64,000 nt of DNA from Tragulus kanchil (GCA_022376925.1 JAIOJX010000002.1:133186831-133250830); one strand, 5' to 3'. Positions 1 to 11,155 are shown, numbered from the stretch's first letter. A program made the numbers and translations. The notes: generated by a model from the sequence alone, not told the origin.

Positions 1-170
1 AGAAGTAGAAATAAACAGGAAGAGGAATAAGGGAAGGAGAAAAAGCCAATACATGGTAAGCTGCTGACGACTTATTTATGACTCAGTCCCACTGTGGACA
101 CTCTGAGGAACTGTCTCTCTGAAGGATGGGAGGCTGGGAAACATATCTACTGTTTTCCGTAACTCATTGG
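1..170. other. Left edge, no recognisable feature
   Basis: Purine-rich, then ordinary mixed sequence. I see no repeat family, exon or RNA here. It is the only sequence to the left of the first duplicated block. Confidence 0.6.
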
Positions 171-577
171 TTGAGATTATCCCTGGGGGCATTGTTTCCC
201 CCTGAGGCAGAAAAGCGGAAAGGGAAGAGAGGCCCTTGGAGGAGGACACCTTTCAAATGCATGAGCACTGCCTGCCGAGGGTGCTGCTGAGATCTGACTG
301 CTGCCAAGGGATATGATGTGGGCTGGACTGGGCTGAACTGGGCTTGGGACAGGCCATCCTGTCTTCTTGGAGCCTAAAAATGAACCCTTAAAAGGTCCTC
401 ATCACAGTCTTCTTACCCCCAGGCAAAGCCACCCGTCCAATTAATGCATCAGGGACCTAGGTTTCTGGGTCTAGTCTAGGCTGAGGTATAGCACAGATCA
501 TGACAGCAGTTATCCGTTAGCACGGCTGTTTTTGGGAGATGAAGTGGATTCATCAAAATGTTTCTGCCTCTCAGTAA

Positions 578-706
578 ATATTAGTTATTACTAATATTAT
601 TAGTAATTAGTATTAGTAATTAGTTATTAGTAATAACTAATATTAATTAGTAATGACTAACTAATATTGCTAAATATTAATCAGTTGTTACTATTATCAT
701 TATTAT
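578..706. repeat. AT-rich TAGTAATTA-type simple tract
   Basis: Degenerate alternation of TTAGTAAT and ATTACTAA words gives a strongly self-complementary AT-rich stretch. The second D1 copy lies at about 1674-1802. Confidence 0.85.
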
Positions 707-784
707 TATATTGAGGGTTCATGAACAATACCTCCCTCCCACAAGGCAGGCTGTATGTAATAGAAAAGACAGCATAATTTTTTG

Positions 785-885
785 AGCCAAGATGACGCAG
801 TTACTAAATGGAACCAGGATTCAAACCAGGCAACTCGATTCCCAAGCGATGTTTTATGTCACCACGGCCTGCCACCTCTCCAGGG
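785..885 (-). repeat. MIR SINE core fragment
   Basis: The wording 'agttactaaatgg-aaccaggattcaaac' and the following text match the antisense MIR core (allowing for an old, diverged copy). The same fragment is present at 1881-1981 in the second D1 copy. Confidence 0.7.
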
Positions 886-1880
886 TCATCACCAACAGCT
901 TTATTCTATCATAATAAAATGGTGACATTAATGCCTGGGGCTTCCTTAGGAAGCACCCAGGAAGATGCTCAGGCACAAGAAGGGACACTGCAGGAATTCA
1001 CGGGAAGGGCGTCTCCCAGGCCGTCATCTCCCAGCCCCAAGCAGAAGAGACCTGCTCAGCAGTGGTCATCACTGAATCCTTCAACTGCTCCCAACAGATG
1101 GAAAGGATTAGGAGTCAGAGACAAGGTTGGGGCCTTGGAGAACACTAAATACTGGCGCAGGCGCTTTAGAGCCTTGGCATCAGCGATTTCAGCTTGGTTA
1201 GCTTTTAGGACACGGCAGAGAAATTGGATGTGGAGGGGCAGGTGGCAGGAAGTGCCTCCCCCGGGGGGCGTTGAGATTATCCCTGGGGCATTGTTTCCTG
1301 AGGCAGAAAAGCGGAAAGGGGAGACAGGACCTTGGAGGAGGACCCCTTTCAAATGCATGAGCACTGCCTGCCGAGGGTGCTGCTGAGATCTGACTGCTGC
1401 CAAGGGATATGATGTGGGCTGGACTGGGCTGAACTGGGCTTGGGACAGGCCATCCTGTCTTCTTGGAGCCTAAAAATGAACCCTTAAAAGGTCCTCATCA
1501 CAGTCTTCTTACCCCCAGGCAAAGCCACCCGTCCAATTAATGCATCAGGGACCTAGGTTTCTGGGTCTAGTCTAGGCTGAGGTATAGCACAGATCATGAC
1601 AGCAGTTATCCGTTAGCACGGCTGTTTTTGGGAGATGAAGTGGATTCATCAAAATGTTTCTGCCTCTCAGTAAATATTAGTTATTACTAATATTATTAGT
1701 AATTAGTATTAGTAATTAGTTATTAGTAATAACTAATATTAATTAGTAATGACTAACTAATATTGCTAAATATTAATCAGTTGTTACTATTATCATTATT
1801 ATTATATTGAGGGTTCATGAACAATACCTCCCTCCCACAAGGCAGGCTGTATGTAATAGAAAAGACAGCATAATTTTTTG

Positions 1881-1981
1881 AGCCAAGATGACGCAGTTAC
1901 TAAATGGAACCAGGATTCAAACCAGGCAACTCGATTCCCAAGCGATGTTTTATGTCACCACGGCCTGCCACCTCTCCAGGG
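1881..1981 (-). repeat. MIR core fragment, D1 second copy
   Basis: Near-identical to 785-885, present because of the D1 duplication. Confidence 0.7.
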
Positions 1982-2349
1982 TCATCACCAACAGCTTTAT
2001 TCTATCATAATAAAATGGTGACATTAATGCCTGGGGCTTCCTTAGGAAGCACCCAGGAAGATGCTCAGGCACAAGAAGGGACACTGCAGGAATTCACGGG
2101 AAGGGCGTCTCCCAGGCCGTCATCTCCCAGCCCCAAGCAGAAGAGACCTGCTCAGCAGTGGTCATCACTGAATCCTTCAACTGCTCCCAACAGATGGAAA
2201 GGATTAGGAGTCAGAGACAAGGTTGGGGCCTTGGAGAACACTAAATACTGGCGCAGGCGCTTTAGAGCCTTGGCATCAGCGATTTCAGCTTGGTTAGCTT
2301 TTTAGGACACGGCAGAGAAATTGGATGTGGAGGGGCAGGTGCAGGAAGC

Positions 2350-2639
2350 AGCCGCCGGGCCTGGATGGCTGCCATGCCACCTGCGATGGGAGAGAGCAGA
2401 AAAGGAAGCTCATTAACCGTCCCCGGATCATTAACTCTCAGTCCCCAGGGGCACAGTCACTGAGTTTGGCCTTTTCCTTTCCTTGGTCTCTCTGAAAGGG
2501 TCCCTGGGGGCTCCAGCCTGGGCTGGGGCACTCAACTCAGGAAGAAGGTGGTACAAACCTCCCCTTTGTACAGAAGAGTTAGTAACCATTGTGATTTAGG
2601 TAGAATAACAAAGGCTACTGCTTACGGAAAGCAGCCCTT
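2350..2639. other. Unique sequence, nothing recognised
   Basis: Mixed GC sequence with no family match by eye and no convincing exon. Confidence 0.5.
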
Positions 2640-2760
2640 CTCAGGCAGGGAAACTGAGGCTCATCGGAGAAGTCAATTAACTTGCCCAGAGCTAGAGGCT
2701 AAAGCAAATCCATCCAGATCACCAGTCCATATTCCTAACATTACCTTGCCTTCCATTTTG
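2640..2760 (-). repeat. MIR SINE fragment
   Basis: Contains 'ggaaactgaggctc' followed by 'aacttgcccagagctaga', the antisense MIR core (loss-of-C variants are expected for an old copy). Confidence 0.75.
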
Positions 2761-2924
2761 TAGGATAGATGACAACAGGTCTCCATGGTCAGCAGGAGCA
2801 TCCAAGAATGTACTTCAAGGGGCCTGAGCAGCAGGCAGAGGGGTGTGGGAAGAGGGAGGGCCAATCGGACGGCATGGGTCATTCAGTAAGCATCGATCTT
2901 TCCTTGTTCAGTAAATAAATTCAT

Positions 2925-3320
2925 GGGCTGATGTTTATTGAGCACCTCCTATTTTGGGGGGCCTAGGGTTGGAGGGGCAAACAGGAGAAACTTAGTCCTA
3001 GCTTCCAAGGGGATGAAGGGGAAAGTGGAGATCTTGACACCACTCGTCTCAGTTGGTGGTGGGAACAGTGATAGGAAGGGAAAAAAGGACGAGACAGACA
3101 GTGACGCAGGCTACACAGCCATCCTGGAGACCTTCCAGGATGACACGTAGCTGAAGCCTGAACAGTGAGCACCAAACCCCTGGAAGGCCTGGGCACCGAG
3201 AATCCGAGGAAAAGAAACAGCAAGTCCTGATGTGAAAATAGACGCACTAGGTTGAGACCTGAAAGCAGCAGTGTGCCTGGGGAGCAGGAGTAAAGGGAGT
3301 GGGATGAGAGAAAACCCAAT
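2925..3320 (-). repeat. L2-like LINE 3' region (tentative)
   Basis: Begins with 'tgtttattgagcacctcct', the antisense L2 3' end, and continues with 'gttgagacctgaa' and 'aacagcaagt' wording seen in old L2 3' sequence. It is heavily diverged. The overlapping frames on both strands are chance. Confidence 0.5.
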
Positions 3321-3710
3321 ACCCACCACCCCTAGGCTCCACGCCCCTTCTCTGACCCTCACACTTGGATTCTGTTAATACTTTCCTGCGTCAGGTTTGC
3401 TAGCCAGCCTCTGGTGGGTCTGGGCCCAGGCCTGACACAGAACCGGTGTGCTTATCTGGTCTTCACTGAACAGATCTGACCTGACACAGGGTTTGGATGG
3501 CAGCCATAGAGCCACCACTATGAGGAGCAGGTCAAATTTTGTGCTGCCATGAGCTGGGAGTGACAGCCCTATTTGGCTTCTCTCTGGATTGGGGATTATT
3601 TAGGGCTTTCTGTGAGGGGATGACGGGTCTGTGTTCTCGGCTGCTCCAGGAGTCAGCAAAGCTATGTACCCTTCTCCTCCAGGGCTGTGGCTCACTCGCC
3701 TCTTTCAGGA

Positions 3711-3995
3711 CATTTATTTCTTTATTTACTTATTTTTGGCTGTGCTGAGTCTTCACGACGGCACACCGGCTTTCTCTAGTTGCAGCGAGTGGGGCTATTT
3801 TCTAGTTGTGGTGCTCCAGGTTCACATTTAGGCAACTTCCCTTGTTGCAGAGTACAGGCTATAGAGCTCAGGCTCAGCAGCTGTGCTGCATGGGCTTAGA
3901 AGCCCCACAGCCCATGCAGCCTTCCCAGTCTGGAGTTTGAACCTGTGTCCCCTGCATTGGCAGGTGGATTCTTAATCACTGGACCGCCAGGGACG
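3711..3995 (-). repeat. CHR-type tRNA-derived SINE
   Basis: Read on the minus strand it is a long CHR-type SINE: tRNA-like head ('cactggaccgccaggga' on plus), body with an AACTAGAG-like core, and an A/T-rich tail. The 8-bp target-site duplication TTTCAGGA flanks it at 3703-3710 and 3996-4003. It is inserted in L2. Confidence 0.9.
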
Positions 3996-4152
3996 TTTCA
4001 GGATTTTCTTTAAACCTCACCTTTGGAGAAGACTTCTCTGAAAATTTCCTCTCCAACCTTCAGAAGGTTTCTTCCATTTCTTTCTTTATTTATTTATTTA
4101 TTTTGTTTCTTCCATTTCTCCAACTTAGTTTCCTCCAAAGGACCTGTTCGTC

Positions 4153-4425
4153 TTTTTTTTTTTTTTTTTTTGGCCTCTTTATTGGCCTTTATTTATTCAT
4201 ATTGCATCCATCTCCATTCCCCGGTCTGTGTGGACCCCCCACTGCAGCGGCCTCTCCTGCTGCAGAACAACGGCTGTGGGTGCATGTGCTCGAGAGCCCT
4301 GGCCGGCAATCAGACACATCGGTCCAGCTGCTCCGTGGCACACGGGATCCTCCCTGGCCAGGGACTGAACCGGTGCCCCTTCCACTGCAAGGCAGACTCT
4401 CTACCCACTGGACTACCAGGGAAGC
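4153..4425 (-). repeat. SINE-X (variant tRNA-head SINE)
   Basis: On the minus strand it has a CHR-like head (GGTCCAGTGGG-type A box, GGTTCGATCCC-type B box), then the SINE-X body ('gctggaccgatgtgtc' core) and an A-rich tail seen here as a 20-T run. Imperfect target-site duplications start with AGGACCT at about 4139 and 4429. It is nested in L2. Confidence 0.85.
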
Positions 4426-4882
4426 ACCAGGACCTTTCAGTCTTAGCACACCATAGACTTATTGACATTGTTTCTTGCCTGTCTTCCCAGCACCAGGACG
4501 CAAGCTTCATGGAAGCAAAGATATTTGTTTTTTGGTTAATTCTATGCCAAGTTCAATAGATATATGATGCATGAATGGGTGAAAGAACAAATGAACGAAT
4601 GAATGACTGTTACAGATCCAGATGACGTAAGGCAGAACAAACCTGTTCAGCAGACGCAGCCCCATCAAATGGCAGCCATAGAGCCACCACTATGAGGAGC
4701 AGGTCAAATTTTGTGCTGCCATGAGCTGGGAGTGACAGCCCTATTTGGCTTCTCTCTGGATTGGGGATTATTTAGGGCTTTCTGTGAGGGGATGACGGGT
4801 CTGTGTTCTCGGCTGCTCCAGGAGTCAGCAAAGCTATGTACCCTTCTCCTCCAGGGCTGTGGCTCACTCGCCTCTTTCAGGA

Positions 4883-5167
4883 CATTTATTTCTTTATTTA
4901 CTTATTTTTGGCTGTGCTGAGTCTTCACGACGGCACACCGGCTTTCTCTAGTTGCAGCGAGTGGGGCTATTTTCTAGTTGTGGTGCTCCAGGTTCACATT
5001 TAGGCAACTTCCCTTGTTGCAGAGTACAGGCTATAGAGCTCAGGCTCAGCAGCTGTGCTGCATGGGCTTAGAAGCCCCACAGCCCATGCAGCCTTCCCAG
5101 TCTGGAGTTTGAACCTGTGTCCCCTGCATTGGCAGGTGGATTCTTAATCACTGGACCGCCAGGGACG
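4883..5167 (-). repeat. CHR-type SINE, D2 second copy
   Basis: Identical to the element at 3711-3995, including its target-site duplications. Confidence 0.9.
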
Positions 5168-5324
5168 TTTCAGGATTTTCTTTAAACCTCACCTTTGGAG
5201 AAGACTTCTCTGAAAATTTCCTCTCCAACCTTCAGAAGGTTTCTTCCATTTCTTTCTTTATTTATTTATTTATTTTGTTTCTTCCATTTCTCCAACTTAG
5301 TTTCCTCCAAAGGACCTGTTCGTC

Positions 5325-5598
5325 TTTTTTTTTTTTTTTTTTTTGGCCTCTTTATTGGCCTTTATTTATTCATATTGCATCCATCTCCATTCCCCGGTCT
5401 GTGTGGACCCCCCACTGCAGCGGCCTCTCCTGCTGCAGAACAACGGCTGTGGGTGCATGTGCTCGAGAGCCCTGGCCGGCAATCAGACACATCGGTCCAG
5501 CTGCTCCGTGGCACACGGGATCCTCCCTGGCCAGGGACTGAACCGGTGCCCCTTCCACTGCAAGGCAGACTCTCTACCCACTGGACTACCAGGGAAGC
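5325..5598 (-). repeat. SINE-X, D2 second copy
   Basis: Identical to 4153-4425 except for one more T in the tail run. Confidence 0.85.
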
Positions 5599-5873
5599 AC
5601 CAGGACCTTTCAGTCTTAGCACACCATAGACTTATTGACATTGTTTCTTGCCTGTCTTCCCAGCACCAGGACGCAAGCTTCATGGAAGCAAAGATATTTG
5701 TTTTTTGGTTAATTCTATGCCAAGTTCAATAGATATATGATGCATGAATGGGTGAAAGAACAAATGAACGAATGAATGACTGTTACAGATCCAGATGACG
5801 TAAGGCAGAACAAACCTGTTCAGCAGACGCAGCCCCCAAATAAGAGGGGGGCTCATTTCAATAAACTCACTCA

Positions 5874-6219
5874 GGGCTTCCCCTGGTGGTCCAGTGGGTA
5901 AGGACACCGCCTTGCAGTGCAAGGGGCGCCAGTTTGAGCCCTGGCCTGGGAAGATCCCACGTGCAGCAGAGCGGCTGGACCAATGTGTCCAATTACCGAG
6001 CTGGAGCTCTGGAGTGCATGCGCCCAGAGCCAGCGCTCTGCAACGACAGACGCCACCGCGATGGGAGGCCCATAGGAGTCAAAGAATAAGGACGGATGAA
6101 AATAGAGAAATGAAATACCAATAGAAGTGGCCTGCCCGCTCCCCTCCCTCCCCAACTCGACCCCCGCCCAAAATAAATAAATAAATAAATCTTTAAAAAT
6201 AAATAAATAAAATAAAAAA
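5874..6219 (+). repeat. SINE-X, full length, long C-rich-tail form
   Basis: Starts with GGGCTTCCCCTGGTGGTCC and has A- and B-box-like promoter words in the tRNA-like head (B box near 5930, GTTTGAGCCC). The body and a C-rich block (6130-6170) follow, with an AAAT-repeat tail. The perfect 13-bp target-site duplication ATAAACTCACTCA lies at 5861-5873 and 6220-6232, so this is a bona fide retroposon copy. Confidence 0.92.
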
Positions 6220-6372
6220 ATAAACTCACTCAACATTTGCCGATTGGCACATCTAGGAGGAAGCTACCTCAACATACACATTGTGTGTTTCATGCTTCTG
6301 TATCATTTTTATTTTGAAGTAACAGTGGTGATCTGGAGAACACCTACTTTTTTCAATGTTTAAAGCCTTCAC

Positions 6373-6698
6373 GGGCTTCCCCTGGTGGTCCAGTGGGTAA
6401 GGACACCGCCTTGCAGTGCGAGGAGCGCCAGTTCGATCCCTGCCCTGGGAAGACCCCACGTGCCGCGGAGCGGCTGGACCGATGTGTCCAATTACTGAGC
6501 CGGAGCTCTGGAGCGCATGTGCCCAGAGCCGGCGCTCTGAAACAACAGACGCCACCGCGATGGGAGGCCCACAAGAGCCAAAGAACAAAGACAGATGAAA
6601 ATAGAGAAATGAAAGACCAATAGAAGTGGCCCGCCCGTCCCCTCCCTCCCCACCCCACCCCTCAAAAGACAAATAAATAAAAATAAATAAATAAATAC
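6373..6698 (+). repeat. SINE-X, full length, long C-rich-tail form
   Basis: Same structure and orientation as the element 150 bp upstream, with a better-preserved B box (GTTCGATCCC at about 6432) and a C-rich block at 6630-6662. The 9-bp target-site duplication AGCCTTCAC is at 6364-6372 and 6699-6707, so it is an independent insertion. Confidence 0.92.
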
Positions 6699-6707
6699 AG
6701 CCTTCAC

Positions 6708-7427
6708 ACCCAGCCTTAGACACTGCAGCTCTCCAACTTGTCAAATCTCTCTCAAATGGAACCACCAAGGAAAAATCCAACTCCCAGTGACTTTTAACTT
6801 GCCTCTAAAGTTTAGATTCTCTATCAGTTCAATCTCAACCTTTCTTTGGAGTAAGCTTTACCTGGCTTGGGTATGCTTTAGTAAAATGCAGATTCCTGGA
6901 CTCAGTGGGCCTGAGATGGAGACTGGCTATAGACTCTGCTATGAGAAACATCAGTCTTGCTGCTGTGAAGTATAGGTTTAATGTTGATATCCATCAGGGC
7001 GTGGAGTCAAAAGAGGGAGATTTAAGCACCACACTGGTTAGTAAAAAACCTATAACCTCCAGCTACTTCACGTAGGCATTAAAACACCCTAAAGGGATGA
7101 AGAGTTCAGAAGAAGATGATGGGAACCTACTGAAGACAGAGCAACAGCAGATCTCTTCCTTGTCTCCTGACAGCATGCCATCCCCAACCTTGCATCCTCC
7201 CTGGTTTCACAATGTGGGAGCGTCTAATGCTGCATGGGAGAGCTACACACTGGAAAAGACTGTCTATTATTGCCCTGGGAGAAATTCTTTCTGTTCCCTA
7301 AGTCTTAGACAAAATTATTTCCTTGGACATAAGCTTGGAGCAAGTAACTAGATACCTAATTAAGTCAGGAAATCAAAACAGCTCTTGTGGATAAAAGCAC
7401 GGGTACCAGAGTCAAACCTAGACAGTA
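6708..7427. other. Unique sequence with a possible MER5-like scrap
   Basis: No exon or RNA recognised. The words 'aaaatgcagattcctgga' at about 6885-6905 resemble an internal piece of a MER5-type DNA transposon, but too little remains to be sure. Confidence 0.45.
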
Positions 7428-8095
7428 TTCAAAAGTAGAGACATCACTTTACCGACACAAGTCCATATAGTCAAAGCTATGGTTTTCCCAGTAGTCATGT
7501 ATGAATGTGAGTGCTGGACCATAAAAAAGGCTGAGCATCAAAGAATTGACACCTTTGAACTATGGTGTTGGGATTGGGAATATTCCCCTGGAGGAGGGCA
7601 TGGCAACCTGCTCCAGTATTCTTGCCTGGAGAATCCCATGGTCAGAGGAGCCTGGAGAGCTACAGTTCATGGGGTCGAAAAGAGTCAGACACTACTGAAG
7701 CAACTTAGCACAGCACGCACATGCAGTTTATCAGAGTTGACTATTAAGCCATGTCTCTTTAACCGACTCTTCATGTCTCTCCCAGTCAATCCTAAAGGAA
7801 ATAAACCCTGAATATTTATTGAAAGGAATGATGCTGAAGTTCCAATACTTGGGTCACCTGATGCAAAGAGATGACTCATTGGAAAAGACCCTGGTGCTGG
7901 GAAAGATGGAGGGCAGAAGGAGAAGAGGACGACAGAGGACGAGATGGTTGGATGGCATCTCTGAGTCAATGGACATGAGTTAGAGTAAGCTTCTGGAGAC
8001 GGTGAAGGACAGGGAAGCCTGGCGTGCTGCAGTCCTTGGGGTCTCAAAGAGTCAGACACAACTGAGTGACTAAACTGACTGACCAGAGTCAATTT
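7428..8095 (+). repeat. BovB (RTE) LINE 3' end with a foreign block
   Basis: Plus-strand BovB from the end of the reverse transcriptase frame ('gtagtcatgtatgaatgtga') through the 3' terminus ('gagtcagacacaactgagtg' near 8050). The family runs continuously here, but 7578-7790 is replaced by part of a Bov-tA SINE plus about 60 bp of non-BovB sequence that also occurs at about 11027-11218. The coding remnant is broken by stops and frameshifts. Confidence 0.9.
7578..7712 (+). repeat. Bov-tA SINE 3' part inside BovB
   Basis: Bov-tA body ('tattcttgcctggagaatcc') lacking its tRNA-like head. It shares the unusual words 'aatattcccctggagg' and the 3' flank with the SINE at 10951-11155, so the two blocks have a common origin. 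Confidence 0.85.
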
Positions 8096-8103
8096 CTGGC
8101 TAT

Positions 8104-8260
8104 TCCATTTATGACTGTTGGATCTTGCAAGTTATTTAGCATCACATACCTCAGTTTACTCATCTGTAAAATGGAGATAATGTTCATATCTACCTCATTA
8201 AGCTGTTTAAGAGAATCAGAATCCTTATAGGACAGCACCAGCCAGAGTAACAACTATTCT
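8104..8260 (+). repeat. MIR SINE
   Basis: 'cctcagtttactcatctgta' followed by 'aaaatggagataatgttcat' is the sense MIR core and 3' half. The part from 8154 onward recurs at 9274-9380 in the second D3 copy. Confidence 0.88.
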
Positions 8261-8537
8261 CTTCATCGGAGGTTCTTGGCTCCTTCTCTCATGCCATGGT
8301 TTGGAGGGAGTCACATGCAGCTCTCACTCTGAATTTCCTCATCTGCCAAAAGAAGATGAGTAGAGCTGCTCTTGCTGCCTGAGATTTGACCTAGGTGTTG
8401 CAGAGTAATCTGGATTCTAGATGAAACATCACACACAACATGTGTGTGTGTGAAATGTTATCATGTCCGTAGATCCGTGTGGCCACCACTGCTGTCAAGA
8501 TCTATTACCTCAAGCCTTCCCCCATATTCTCTAATCC

Positions 8538-9150
8538 ATGGCAACCTGGATTCTCCATTTGTATAATTTTCTCATTTTAAGAATGTTATTTAAATGGAAT
8601 CATACAGTATGTACTTTTTTGGGGGACTGGCTTTTTTTTCCCACACAACCTAATTTCCTTGAGATCCATCCAAGTTGTTACATGTATCAACAAGCTTGTT
8701 CCTCTTTATTACTGACCAGTAATTCATAGTATGGATGTTCCACAGTTTGTTTAACCATTCACCCAGGGAAGGACATTTGGAGCACTTCCAATTATTGGGT
8801 ATTATGAATAAAGCTTCTATACACATTCATGTACAGGCTTTTCTGTGAACATTAAGTCTTCATTTCTCTAGGATAAATGCTCAAGAGTGCAATTGCTGGA
8901 TTATACCGTAAACACATATTTAATGTCAGAAGAAATTGCTATATTCTTTTTTGAGAGAGACTGTATCGTTTTGCATCCCCACCGATGAATGAGTGATTCA
9001 GGTTCTCCACATTCTCACCAGCATTTGGTGTTACCACTATTTTGTATTTTTTTAATATTTAACCTTCCTGATAGATACATAGTGGTATCTCGTTGTGGTT
9101 TTCATTTGCATTTCCCTCACAGCTACTCATGTGCACATCATTTCACATGA
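8538..9150 (-). repeat. L1 LINE 3' portion, antisense
   Basis: Reads as antisense L1: 'aaatggaatcatacagtatg', 'cttgagatccatccaagttg', 'attatgaataaagcttctat', 'tttgcatttccctcac'. It is an old, diverged copy with no open frame. The second copy is at 9658-10270. Confidence 0.88.
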
Positions 9151-9657
9151 CCCTCACTGACTTTTACAGAATCCACCTTTAGAAATTTTTCTGGCTTGGT
9201 AAATGATGATAATAACGACGAAATGTTGATCTTGCAAGTCCTAGTTTAAGAGCAATCACGATATCCTTTTTAGGTTTACTCATCTGTAAAATGGAGATAA
9301 TGTTCATATCTACCTCATTAAGCTGTTTAAGAGAATCAGAATCCTTATAGGACAGCACCAGCCAGAGTAACAACTATTCTCTTCATCGGAGGTTCTTGGC
9401 TCCTTCTCTCATGCCATGGTTTGGAGGGAGTCACATGCAGCTCTCACTCTGAATTTCCTCATCTGCCAAAAGAAGATGAGTAGAGCTGCTCTTGCTGCCT
9501 GAGATTTGACCTAGGTGTTGCAGAGTAATCTGGATTCTAGATGAAACATCACACACAACATGTGTGTGTGTGAAATGTTATCATGTCCGTAGATCCGTGT
9601 GGCCACCACTGCTGTCAAGATCTATTACCTCAAGCCTTCCCCCATATTCTCTAATCC

Positions 9658-10270
9658 ATGGCAACCTGGATTCTCCATTTGTATAATTTTCTCATTTTAA
9701 GAATGTTATTTAAATGGAATCATACAGTATGTACTTTTTTGGGGGACTGGCTTTTTTTTCCCACACAACCTAATTTCCTTGAGATCCATCCAAGTTGTTA
9801 CATGTATCAACAAGCTTGTTCCTCTTTATTACTGACCAGTAATTCATAGTATGGATGTTCCACAGTTTGTTTAACCATTCACCCAGGGAAGGACATTTGG
9901 AGCACTTCCAATTATTGGGTATTATGAATAAAGCTTCTATACACATTCATGTACAGGCTTTTCTGTGAACATTAAGTCTTCATTTCTCTAGGATAAATGC
10001 TCAAGAGTGCAATTGCTGGATTATACCGTAAACACATATTTAATGTCAGAAGAAATTGCTATATTCTTTTTTGAGAGAGACTGTATCGTTTTGCATCCCC
10101 ACCGATGAATGAGTGATTCAGGTTCTCCACATTCTCACCAGCATTTGGTGTTACCACTATTTTTTTTTTTTTAATATTTAACCTTCCTGATAGATACATA
10201 GTGGTATCTCGTTGTGGTTTTCATTTGCATTTCCCTCACAGCTACTCATGTGCACATCATTTCACATGAC
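9658..10270 (-). repeat. L1 3' portion, D3 second copy
   Basis: Near-identical to 8538-9150. Confidence 0.88.
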
Positions 10271-10461
10271 CCTCACTGACTTTTACAGAATCCACCTTTA
10301 GAAATTTTTCTGGCTTGGTAAATGATGATAATAACGACGAAAGCACTTAGCACACAGAGATGCTGTGAAAGCTCTTACGGAGCCCTTGAAGAGTGATTGG
10401 CACATGAGTATTCAAGAAATGTAAGTTGTTCCTGTAAGAGAGGGGTGCATGGTATAAGTTG

Positions 10462-10738
10462 GAACTTCCCTGATGGTCCAGTCGTTAAGAATTTGCTGGC
10501 CAATGCAGAGGGTATGTTTCCTGGTTGGGAAGATTCCACACGCTACATGGCAACTAAGTCAGCGTATGGCTACTACTGAGCCGTCACCCAAGCCTGCATG
10601 CCTAGAGCCTATGAACCACAGGCAAAGCCACTACAATGAGAAGCCCACACACTGCACTGAAGCGTAGCCGCACTTGCCACAACGAGCGAAATCCCATGTC
10701 AAGCAACAAAGACCCAGTGCAGCCATAAATAAATAAGC
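10462..10738 (+). repeat. CHR-type SINE
   Basis: Sense CHR SINE, diverged. Head 'acttccctgatggtccagtc', body with 'actactgagcc' and 'gagaagcccacac', and tail 'cataaataaataag'. The second copy is at 11569-11845. Confidence 0.88.
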
Positions 10739-10950
10739 AAGAGCATAAACTGGAGAGTCAAACAGAACCTTGCTCTACTGTAGATGAGAATCTCCTCCCA
10801 GATCTCACTTTATTCCTCTATAAAATGGGAAGAAGAGCTTTCCTCACCTTCGAGGGTCACCACGAAACTCAGAGAAGACACGTAAAACATTTACTACAGT
10901 GCCTAGAAAGCACCGAACTCTGCTTTTCCTTCCAGAATGCAGTTTATCAG

Positions 10951-11155
10951 GCGGCGCTAGTAGTAAAGAACCCGCCCGGCCACGTGGGAGATGGAAGAGA
11001 TGTGTGTTCGATCCCTGGATCAGAAATATTCCCCTGGAGGAGGGCATGGCTACCCGCTTCAGTATTCTTGCCTGGAGAATCCCACGGTCAGAGGAGCCCG
11101 GAGAGCTACAGTCTATGGGGTCAAAAAGAGTCGAACACCACTGATAAACACATAC
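10951..11155 (+). repeat. Bov-tA SINE
   Basis: tRNA-like head (B box 'gttcgatccc' at about 11009) followed by the BovA body. A perfect 14-bp target-site duplication ATGCAGTTTATCAG is at 10937-10950 and 11156-11169. The second copy, 2 bp shorter, is at 12058-12260. Confidence 0.92.

Larger units (their letters stand above)
171..2349. repeat. Direct duplication pair D1 (about 1.1 kb)
   Basis: Copy 1 is about 171-1255 and copy 2 about 1271-2349, offset 1096-1100. A G/C-rich linker of about 15 bp separates them. The first 60 bp of the copies differ by several homopolymer indels, and the rest is almost identical. One extra T in copy 2 near 2298 shortens a chance reading frame that runs through both copies. 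No gene is visible in the unit; it holds an AT-rich tract and a MIR core. Confidence 0.95.
3660..4615 (+). repeat. L2 LINE 3' region, split by two SINEs
   Basis: L2 wording is seen before the first SINE ('ctcgcctctttcagga'), between the SINEs ('aaacctcacctttggagaag') and after the second ('cgcaagcttcatggaagcaaag', then a GAAT-rich tail to about 4610). This is a 3' end in sense orientation. The same composite is at about 4832-5787 in the second D2 copy. Confidence 0.7.
4832..5787 (+). repeat. L2 3' region, D2 second copy
   Basis: Second copy of the L2 composite at 3660-4615, with the same nested SINEs. Confidence 0.7.
3497..5836. repeat. Direct duplication pair D2 (about 1.17 kb)
   Basis: Copy 1 is 3497-4663 and copy 2 is 4669-5836, offset 1172-1173, joined by about 5 bp. 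The copies are essentially identical apart from one T in the long T run. Each carries an L2 piece with two nested SINEs, and each nested SINE keeps its own target-site duplication. The pair therefore copies already-nested sequence. Confidence 0.96.
8154..10341. repeat. Direct duplication pair D3 (about 1.07 kb)
   Basis: Copy 1 is 8154-9222 and copy 2 is 9274-10341, offset 1120. The 51-bp linker (9223-9273) contains a scrap of the sequence found just upstream of copy 1 ('gatcttgcaagt'). The copies differ mainly in a T/A run near 9043 and 10163. The unit holds a MIR tail and an antisense L1. Confidence 0.96.

Noticed and set aside
808..1386. 192-codon open frame, repeated in part at 1904
   Set aside because: It runs through a MIR fragment and unique DNA, has no domain, and its copy is cut by a single-base difference. 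Its recurrence is due only to the D1 duplication.
171..2349. CRISPR-like or satellite array
   Set aside because: Each duplicated unit occurs only twice (short pieces three times) and differs from every other unit, so this is neither a CRISPR array nor a satellite.
5874..5945. tRNA genes at the SINE heads
   Set aside because: A and B boxes are present, but anticodon and acceptor stems do not pair. These are SINE heads, not tRNA genes.
5894..6124. Recurring open frames of about 75 codons in SINE-X copies (also 6393, 24233, 24244, 53762)
   Set aside because: Frames follow the SINE body in several orientations, differ in sequence as the SINE does, and include the tRNA-like head. They are by-products of the repeat.
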